A stretch of 64,000 nt of DNA from Aplidium turbinatum (taxonomy: Eukaryota; Chordata; Ascidiacea; Aplousobranchia; Polyclinidae), in assembly GCA_918807975.1 (NCBI GenBank), contig OU964921.1:44790498-44854497 (forward strand), read 5' to 3'. The position numbers and the translations under genes are program-made. Under the pieces are notes generated by a model. It was given only the letters and a program-made list of their open reading frames with translations. It was not told where the DNA came from and ran no database searches. Shown one piece after another: positions 56,073 to 64,000 of the stretch. How positions within the stretch are numbered: position 1 is the stretch's first letter; each line of letters starts with the position of its first letter.

Positions 56073-56755
56073 ATGTTTCCTGCATTGTTTTCCAATTGTG
56101 CTTCCTAAATTTCATGTTGCCCCATCCCAAAAAAAAACAAAAAAAAAACATCTGTTTTAATGCTATTACAGCATTTTAATTCGATTGTTATACATTTCAA
56201 ATATCGTTTACCCCCTTAATAGCGTTTTTGCTCCCTTAAAATTATATTCCTGCCCACGTCACTGCTGTGTAGATCGTTAAGTTTTAGATGCAGTGCCAAG
56301 TTAACTAATTAGGCCAGTGGTTTCCAACCGGAGGGGAATTCCCCACTAGGGGGGAATTTTGCAATTTTTAGGGGGGAATTTGGTTTTAGGATTGTAAAGC
56401 TTTTTAAGCTTAGTAGGGTGGCCTAGACCAGAGCGTTAAGGAGGAGCCCTTAACTCTCGATTATTTAAGCAACTGCGCACTGACATGGATGCAAACCATC
56501 ACGTAGGCCTACTTCTTTTTAATGCAAATACTCAATGGCTTTCAAGAGGAAACGTAACCAAGCGACTATTTGAACTCAGAGACGAGCTTAAATTATTTTT
56601 TGACCTTTAATAAAATTGGAATTTGTTTCATTGCTGAATGATGACAGATGGATTAGATTGCTAGCTTCTTTGGTTGATATGTTTGGTCCATTGAATAAAC
56701 TGAATCTGAAAATGCAAGGGAAAAACATCAATGTACATTGTACAGTAGCCTATAT

Positions 56756-57185
56756 CAGGGCTACTCAACTGGCGGACCACGGTGTTGAAGGTGGACCGCG
56801 GGCTTCGGGAAGAATAACCTCATTGCCAATAACCTCATTGCCACTCTTTAAACAGATTTCCATTAGGGAAAAGCAATTTTTTGTGGTTATCCAAGGAGCT
56901 GGGGGCTTCGCCCCCAGACCCCCCAACGCTTTGCCGTCTTCTCTGATGTGCGATCCACACAGCTACATTACAAAGAAATACAATACTTTTTTTATTTCTT
57001 TGTTTATGTCAGACAAAAATCCAAGTCATGTTACATACAGTACTCGTTACTACCTGAAAAGTGTTTCGGTGCTCGTAGGCTACTGGTTGTTTAATTTTCG
57101 TGGTTGCATATAAAATATTCACCGGACCGCAAAAATATTCAACTTGTCAAAATGGACCTTTGCTAACATTAGTTGAGTAGCCCTG
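56756..57185. mobile_element. Nested non-autonomous hAT
   Basis: CAGGGCTACTCAACTGGCGG and GTTGAGTAGCCCTG are the ends, with the exact 8 bp duplication GCCTATAT (56748-56755, 57186-57193). A perfect hairpin GGGGGCTTCGCCCCC lies near 56900. Confidence 0.88.
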
Positions 57186-57579
57186 GCCTATATATTCAAT
57201 CGCCATCTCCGTTGGAAGCAGATTGCGCATCAGTATGTTTTTTGTTTTTTTTTATGCAAAAAACAAACAAATATGGGTTATCTGTAGGCTATCCATGCGC
57301 CATGGACATATTGATACCATGTGAATTTACAAACTGTACTGCTTCCATGCTGGCCCGAGGCAGGTTGGAAGAGAGTGATTGATTTATGTCACTGTTATTA
57401 GGAGATTGTCTTAAGGTACTAGAAAGCTTTGCTGTCCTGATCGCGGGGGACTACGTTTTGTCTGGCTTCTACCTTTCAGGCAGCCTGGCTTGGGTGGCCC
57501 TTCCAGGAGCAGATGCCAGTACCGCTCAGAATTTAAAGACGCTTTGGTAGCTTTCACTAGCAAGCTTGATGATTGAAAG

Positions 57580-58048
57580 AGAAAAGTTGAAATGAACAAT
57601 AAAATTGTCACCATATTTAAAGAATTATCATCGGTGCTGGTTGTTGACGGCAAAGAACAAATTCTTCCAGAGTTGGAAAAATAATCGATTTTGCAACATT
57701 TCATATAGGCCTAGCATTAGAACTGGAATTCATTCGATATTTTCCTTAAATTTATGACGATGAGCTTGATTTAGTACGAAATTCATTCACATTGTTGATG
57801 GAAAAACTTCCCGATAAACTGCAGAATGAATTTTTAGAACTCAAAACGGATTCTTGCAAATGAGACTTATTCAGAGAAAAAAATCAATCACTGGATCTTG
57901 GCCATTAACGTGTAATTTCCATCCCAAAGTGGCAGAGAAAGCTATTCGAAGTATCTTTCCGTTTGCTTCCACTTATCTATGCAAATCAGGTTTTTTCACT
58001 TATGCAGATGAAAAGAAAACAGAGAAACAGATTAGACGTAGAGTATGA
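57580..58048 (+). pseudogene. hAT transposase C-terminal remnant (SCAND3/ZBED5-like)
   Basis: Pieces in different frames: ELDLVRNSFTLLMEKLPDKL, then ITGSWPLTCNFHPKVAEKAI, SIFPFASTYLCKSG and TYADEKKTEKQIRRRV. The FPFASTYLC.SGF block is the hAT dimerisation signature. Frameshifts are evident and the N-terminus is missing. Confidence 0.7.
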
Positions 58049-58799
58049 TATTTGTTATGCTCTTTCCAATACTCTTCCATCACATTCATGAGATGCGGAA
58101 ACAAAAAAATCACAAGCTTCACACTGACTGTTAAATGCATCGACTCTTATATTTTGAATGTCGTTGGCTTCAGCTCGTGTCAGATCAAATTTGGCTTTGG
58201 ATGGTGATGTCATATGTGGCTTTGGAGGCCCAACCTATGATGGGAAGGACGTGGAAAAAAATCACAATGTATGGGTGGTAAGGGACGTGGTAGTTTTAGC
58301 TTTTCTTTTCTAGTGTGTCGTTTTTCATGGGCTTTTTGTATCCTGTTTTTTCGAAATTTTTTGTGCCTTCCCTAGTTTTTTTTCTCCAGAGTGATCTGTC
58401 ACTAGCAAGTTGTTCCCATGAAGCCAGATCAATGTTTGCATGGTTGAAGGAGACTTTCAGCTGGTCTTTGTATCTTGATTTTGTTTTTCTTTGAATAAAA
58501 TACTTTTCAGAAACGTTCTTCATTAATTAAATTATTTTAATATGAAAAGGAATATTACAGGCTGAAAACCTTATTACTAGTGCAAGTTTAGTTTATCTTA
58601 CAAGACTTAGATTAAAATATAAATGTAAACGAGTTTTTAACAAACTAAATTTATAGGGGGGGAATTTAGATTTGAATATTGACTAAAAGGGTCCACCGGA
58701 TGAAAAAGGTTGGGAACCACTGAATTAGGCTATGATGTGTAGCCTACCTAATTGCAGAAGTATTGATGTTGTGAGAAAACTGGTTGGTTGCCTGGATAG

Positions 58800-58895
58800 T
58801 CTAATCAAAAATAAAAAGCAAAAATAATAATTAAAAATAAAACCTTAACATATAGATATTAAACTTATGTTCAGAAAATGTTTCGAATACTAAAC
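58800..58895. mobile_element. Penelope-like terminal fragment (family C)
   Basis: CTAATCAAAAATAAAAAGC followed by AGATATTAAACTTATGTTCA and ATGTTTCGAATAC follows the arm of 34065-34312 with substantial divergence. Confidence 0.55.
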
Positions 58896-59412
58896 TGCAT
58901 TTATAGCAATGAAGATTTGGTGTTATGGCTTTTGAAAAACTTTAAAATTAAAACTGTTGTCATATTTTTATCCCACAGGGTGCATATGGTACGTGTTCAA
59001 AAACGATATTTTCCAAACGAAATAGAGATGACTTGGTGCACAAGCACAGCGACAAAGCTCGATCCTTGCAATCAAATGCTTGTAACAGACTTTGATATTT
59101 TGCATCTTTGCCCACGGCTTACACTCTGTGCGTCAAAACAGTCTAATAACTGTCTTCCGTGTTATCATTAATGCACTTTATTCAATCATAACATGGTAAA
59201 ATTAGTCTCTGTTACTTCATAATTAAGTACAATGTCCGGTAATGCTTGCAAAAACACACAAAAAAACAGGTAACATCACTGTCAAGTGTCAATTACATTT
59301 TTGGCTGTTAATTAAGTAAACAATCTCTATAGAAATATCCCAAATTAAACTTTCAATGGCTCTACAACCGTTTTTCTCTTTTTTTCTCTTGGCAGAAGAA
59401 GGTATGTCACGT

Positions 59413-59418
59413 CACGTG
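59413..59418 (+). promoter_or_regulatory. E-box CACGTG in a GTCACGTG context
   Basis: GTCACGTCACGTGTATATTA lies about 70 bp upstream of the Munc13-like start. It has overlapping CACGTC/CACGTG cores and a TATA-like stretch directly after. Position fits a core promoter, but use is unproven. Confidence 0.4.
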
Positions 59419-59466
59419 TATATTAAAGCTGGTCCTCAAATATTGTGCAGAGCGTTACTTGCTAGC

Positions 59467-59505
59467 ATGAAGGGAAGTGCTTTTAAATATGGCAGCAGAT
59501 TATGA
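59467..59505 (+). promoter_or_regulatory. Upstream ORF overlapping the main start
   Basis: ATG 59467 opens a 12-codon frame (MKGSAFKYGSRL) that stops at 59505, past the main ATG at 59489 and in another frame. If the transcript starts upstream, this would lower translation of the main frame. Confidence 0.45.
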
Positions 59506-60027
59506 ATCGTCTAACTTTTTGGCGTCTGTGCTGAAAAATCCTGAATTCGAGGCAGAACTTTATCGTTGCACATTAGATATTGCTGTAAATCGCCTTGAAA
59601 GTCAAACCAAAGATCTCTCAGAACATGATCTTTTGCATTTTATCCAAAACTTGTTTGGTGTTTCGCCTGAAGAACACCAAAAAGCTGTAAGCAAAGCGTA
59701 TCACAATGCTATTTCCAACGAATGCATTGTCAGGGCTGTCGTTGAAAAAGCAGAACACCTTGCAGCCAAAGACGTTGATGGTTCATCGGATCCTTACTGT
59801 ATGCTTGCAGTGGTGCCAAGTTCCCAATTTACCAACTTAAAGTCAAAAAAGCATTCCACGAAGCAGACCAAAGTTATAGACTCAAATTTAAACCCAGAGT
59901 GGAATGAAACTATTGAAATCAACATCACCAGAGATAGAGTCAATGACAGCTATTTTCAGATACAAGTTTGGGATTGTGACGAAACAAATGCTCCCAAAAA
60001 AGTGAAGGGTGTTAAAGGAGTTAAAAG
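59489..60027 (+). CDS. Munc13-4/BAIAP3-like protein, first coding exon with C2A domain
   Basis: Begins MAADYESSNFLASVLKNPEF. An N-terminal helical region of about 75 residues (DLLHFIQNLFGVSPEEHQKA) leads into a C2 domain (about 80-175): CIVRAVVEKAEHLAAKDVDG, SSDPYCML, DSNLNPEWNETIEI and FQIQVWDCDE. The calcium-binding aspartates of loops 1 and 3 (D in AKDVDG/SSDP, WDCD) are present. It ends in a basic run (KKVKGVKGVK) at a GTAGGT donor, two bases into a codon. Munc13-4/BAIAP3 proteins tether and prime secretory or lysosome-related vesicles with calcium. Later exons (MHD region, C2B) are not found in the remaining 4 kb, so the gene continues beyond the window. The in-frame GTG at 59477 is not the start. 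Confidence 0.85.
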
Positions 60028-60179
60028 GTAGGTGAATGATATTATGACATTTGTTACAATACTTTCAAGCATTCTGAAGACATTAATTTGATCTTGCACT
60101 ATTTGTTTTTTGTACCTTTTTTCATATCGTTTGAAAGTGATTTTATAAAAATAATGCATATATGAATATAACTACAGTA

Positions 60180-60310
60180 GTGCTTCACCCTAAAAGGGGG
60201 ATCATCAGAAAGTCCTTATTCAAATAGATTAGATTCTATTTGAATAAGGATCTTCTAATGATCCCCCTTTTAGGGTGAAACAGGCTATAGAGGTTTTAGA
60301 AAGGAATAAC
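60180..60310. repeat. Fold-back (MITE-like) repeat, copy 2
   Basis: CACCCTAAAAGGGGGATCAT pairs with the complement about 95 bp on. Pairing is nearly perfect, better than in copy 1 at 1820-1981, so this copy is younger or better kept. Confidence 0.85.
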
Positions 60311-61127
60311 TATATTAGGTGTAATTTGCTCTGCTTAGCTTTTTTGCTTGGCATTGAGCACTTTTTGCAGTGTTATTGTTTAACTACTGTAGTGTATGTA
60401 ATATGATTACCAGGTACAAAAACGTAGACTAGCAACATAACGTTTCCTAGCAACCAAAAGCAAACTGCACTTATTCAATCTTAGTCATGTCAGTATTGTG
60501 TTGTAGGCTGTCTACCAAACAGCGACGAAAAGTGCTGTGAGCAGCCATCTTTTGACTAACGCAGAGAACTTCCTCTAAGAATAAATTAGGCTTAATTATA
60601 TTCGACAGTTTAATGTCATAACATCAAGCTGATTGAGACAGTCTAATTCAACACAACAATCAATCAAACAACAATTGTCCTTTAATCATAACCTAAGCTA
60701 GCTAAGACTTAGCCTCACTTGCCTTATGTGGCCTACCTTTGCAAACCACTATTTCGTACCCTTTAAATCTCACAATATCTTGCCTCTTGTCCAATTCATT
60801 GATGAGCTGGTATGGATATCCTTTATTATAGCCGGCAGTTTTCTATCTTTTTGTTCCTGACACGTTAATCACAAAAATGAAAGAATTCTATTTCTAGTAG
60901 AACCTAGTCTATTGCTAGTAGGCTATAGACCATGAGAAATTATTGAAATAAACAACATAACCAAACAGTGAGGTCTTTACTAAAATATTGAAAAGCTTGC
61001 AAGAGATGAAATTCAAATTTCAACGTTTCCTAATTTATGGTCGATAAACTCTTTTAAAAACAAAATGCTTTAGCTTCTTGTGCTTTATTTGTCATTACAT
61101 TTCCATTGATGGCGTATGAGCGATCTT

Positions 61128-61365
61128 TCCAGGCTAAATTGGAGGGCAGGAAATCTTCAGCCACTCAGCAGTCTCGTCGTCCAGGATTCTCAGACCATGC
61201 GCACCGAGTGAAGGCCGGTGGGTTAGGCAGTGGTGGATGAGGGATGGCATGGTCTGCGGTCTGTTCCGTGGCACCACACTCGCATTCTGATGAAGGAGCC
61301 AGGCCCCACTTGTGCATGTCCGAACGAAAGCGGCCGTTTGGACAGTTACGAAGAGTTTCCGTCCA
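61128..61365 (-). mobile_element. LINE C-terminal fragment
   Basis: The minus strand reads GRFRSDMHKWGLAPSSECEC and GATEQTADH. After a frame change it reads RILDDETAEWLKISCPPI, parallel to the tail of the LINE at 16312-16690 (GVGRF...MHKWGL...CECG..EQTADH...LSITCPEI). It is a short, frameshifted, diverged copy. Confidence 0.8.
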
Positions 61366-64000
61366 TTGATGGATCGTTACATTTTTTAGACATGATTCAA
61401 TATTTGTGAAATCAACCTTTTAAATTCATAAAGAATTGTTAAATTTTAAAACTGGGGCATGTCTATTATCCACTTCGAAAGTTATTTCTGGGAAAAGTAA
61501 CTTGCTTCTGATCTCGTGATCTTATGAGACCAGCCTAGCCCAACGTACAGTAGCATTGACAGGGGAGTCCAGGAAGTACTTTTATACCCTGGCCTGAGAT
61601 GATTTTAGGGGCTCGGAACATTTCCAAGGGACCGGAGAACTTAAAGAAATTTCGTATTCCTTTGATATAGTGCGTTCTCAGAAGTGTTTTAACTTGAGAC
61701 CCGAGAATCTCATAGGTAGGCCTACTGGGCCCAATTATTCTATCGATAGCCCAGTCTATGACATAACAATCTAAATGAAGTTTCAGTAAATTATGGGAAG
61801 TGCTTTTATCTTTGTCAGTTGATTTTTTAAAATTGTCTGACGCTGTGCTCTCATCTTGTGGAGCTTGCAGAGGTCGAACTAAGCAGTTGTTTTGTCTTGT
61901 AAAAGTGGAGTAACTGCTTCCCACGCAAAAATCTTAATTAACTTTAAATTGTCAAGTCTTTGATGCTTTAGTGTTTTGACATAATAATTTAAATTAAAAG
62001 CATAACTTGATCATACAAGCAAAATATTGACATTGTCATGCAAGCGAAAGACGTATCTAAAACTTTAAAAGGTAGATTGAAAATATAATGTCTTGCACTC
62101 TGGTGCTTGAATACACGGGCTAATTGACCATGAGACAACAACTTCTTTGATTCGCCATTGGTCTAACTGGGTAAGAAACATTGGCCTGAAGTTGACGGCA
62201 AAGAAACTCTCGAGCATCCGCGGGGGAAAGAGCGCAAATTATTTCGTTGTCATGATGCGTCAGTCACGATTCAACTACTTCTGTGCTTCCGCCAGATAAG
62301 AAAGAATTTCTGAAAAAATTATTCTTTAAAAGTTTACATTGCCTTGGCTCTACTACCACTTAAACATTTTATGTAAATGTTCTCTTAAGTTGTAACCAAC
62401 TAGTATAACTTTCTCACTATAACTGATGATAAATATTCGAATGAAATTTTTGTAATAGACATTTTGAATATATTGATTCAAACTATAAAGTTGAGAGATG
62501 TCCACAAAAACGGAATAATTACTAAGACCACCTGCCACAGACCTGTCAACGTACTTGAAATAAAATCATAAATCCTCTGGAATAGTAGCCGCCTTTTGGG
62601 AAGTTATCTGTGGAATCCTTGTTATCGATTGGTTGTGATGTTTTAGGTCTGATCAATCACTTCATAGCGGTGCTGGCACTAATTCGCGAGCATGTCTTTT
62701 AGAACACCAATGAAACATGTTATGATCTTTCAATAACATTTTTAACAGCTCCGAAATCTTGTTAATGTTGTAATTGCTCAGTATAACAAGACAAGTTTTA
62801 TTTAATGAAATAAAATTATTTTGAAGATCAAATTTCACAAACGAGCAATTTGACCCAACAGATGATTCATGGGTCTAAATCTACACCCTAATATCTGGGT
62901 TTTCCAACATGGTTAATGGCTGGAGGTCTTTTGCTATTTTGCCAAAGACATTTCGCGATGAAGTTTTCCCCTTCAAACTATGTTTAATTTAAAGCTAACT
63001 TAAAAATTTCTTTGTTGTGTGAAGTCATACGCTGCAGAGATTTATTGTACAGTTGTCAAGCCAACTAAATGGACAGAGCTCCTTTCAGCGCAATTCTATA
63101 TGTGCATGCGTTGACGCACAAATCGATGGAGAACCTCTGTGGGCGTCAAGAGAAAGATATTGTCAGAAGCTATGATTAGACTTTCACATTAATAATGTCT
63201 TTAATTTTACATAGAAACATGTGTGGGCGTGCTTGTGGAGAGGTGTGTGTAGTGCGTGTAAAAGTATGTGTGCGTATGTTTGTGTGTTTAGTGTCAAATG
63301 CAAGATTTTTCGAGGAATGAATACCGTATTACTACCTATTGTCGCTTCTACCTTTTTCTACACCTTTGCTATGTTTGGCATATATTTTTATTTCGTTGTG
63401 AATGTCTGAAATAAAATCAGACTAAGCTGATCCTGGTGTTGGCTACAAAGGTCGATAAGGTGATACTGCTTGTTAAACATTTGTACGGAAAGACCTGGCT
63501 GTTAATGATAAACAATTGGAGTTTTGAGAATTAAAAGAAATCTATTTCTTGAGATACATAACGTTGGAAAAAAAACGTTACTCTCAAAGAATGGAACTGA
63601 ACTTATAGAGTCTGTTGGTTTGTTTTATGTTTCCTCCTCGTTAAAGGGCAAGAGGAGGACTTCGACACCAAACATATTATTGCCGCTGCCTTTTCTTCAT
63701 CTTCCAAGGTAAGGAAGACTCATTAATCGGAACTTTTAACAAGCTCTCCAGTAAAAAAGTTTGTTGTTGGGAGACTGAAAAAAAGAACAAGTCAAGTTTA
63801 ATTTACCGAGGAAGAGAAACGCTTCAAAGCCGTCTAAAACTGCTGGAGTTGAGTTTTTATGAAGGAATGCGGCTGCTTGCTCCGTGGAGATTTTTACCAA
63901 GACAACTCTGAAGAGGAGTTGGTTAAGTGCGGCAAACGTAGAAAACTGTGGCACTAAAATGTTGGGAGTAGGCTAGACTGGGGATTTATATGCGACTTGT

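Larger units (their letters stand above)
56315..58722 (+). mobile_element. hAT element with transposase remnant
   Basis: The ends CAGTGGTTTCCAACC and GGTTGGGAACCACTG have an exact 8 bp duplication AATTAGGC (56307-56314, 58723-58730). GGGGGGAATTT motifs repeat near both ends. It hosts a second hAT at 56756-57185 and a decayed transposase. Confidence 0.88.
60028..63998. other. Probable first intron of the Munc13-like gene
   Basis: It holds a fold-back repeat (60180-60310) and a LINE fragment (61128-61365). Otherwise it has no clear gene. Two weak exon candidates are a minus-strand open stretch at 61924-61535 without ATG (residues DWAIDRIIGPSRPTYEILGS) and a plus-strand stretch ending in a CAAG/GTAAGG donor at about 63712. 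Neither matches a family I know. Confidence 0.5.

Noticed and set aside
61535-61924. Minus-strand frame of 129 residues starting MGSS
   Set aside because: The first codon is GTG, there is no ATG, no family match and no clear splice pair. It is kept only as a weak exon candidate within the intron note.

Overview
This is a window from the nuclear genome of an animal. It has spliced genes with GT/AG borders, a Munc13/BAIAP3-type C2 exon, a von Willebrand A (VWA) exon set, a Pol III tRNA-Gly gene, and a dense mix of hAT, Academ-like, LINE, SINE, Penelope-like and BEL/Pao elements. The low GC, the short predicted introns and this mix suggest a marine invertebrate, possibly a deuterostome such as a tunicate. 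That placement is inference.

Layout. (1) 0.9-5.8 kb: minus-strand exons of a host gene joining a lysozyme/transglycosylase-like module to a VWA domain, with small Penelope-derived, hAT and fold-back elements in its introns. (2) 7.4-16.1 kb: four long terminal-inverted-repeat elements in nested or side-by-side pairs, each with 7-8 bp target duplications. One carries hAT transposase remains and one is built from about 400 bp tandem units. (3) 16.3-18.95 kb: a minus-strand LINE with an open reverse transcriptase frame, interrupted by a tRNA-derived SINE. (4) 19.2 kb: a solitary, well-formed tRNA-Gly(TCC) gene on the minus strand. (5) 21.2-56.1 kb: the core of the window, a head-to-tail array of about 58 tRNA-Gly(TCC) copies in about 142 bp units. 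It is opened by nested insertions: hAT elements, a CCGG-duplicating element holding a LINE, Penelope-like elements (one holding a BEL/Pao retrotransposon), and a 9.5 kb Academ-like DNA transposon that itself holds a second, 6.2 kb Academ-like transposon. (6) 56.3-58.7 kb: a hAT with a nested hAT. (7) 59.5-64 kb: the first coding exon of a Munc13-4/BAIAP3-like gene on the plus strand, followed by probable intron sequence.

The strongest single gene is the inner Academ-like transposase (47.3-51.8 kb). It is a continuous frame of about 1,475 residues combining a DDE-like core, a FEN1/XPG-like PIN nuclease domain and a C-terminal CXC (tesmin/TSO1) zinc domain. It lies between about 470 bp terminal inverted repeats. 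Its host element encodes a decayed relative of the same protein. Several target duplications can be read directly, so the order of insertion into the tRNA array is clear from the sequence.
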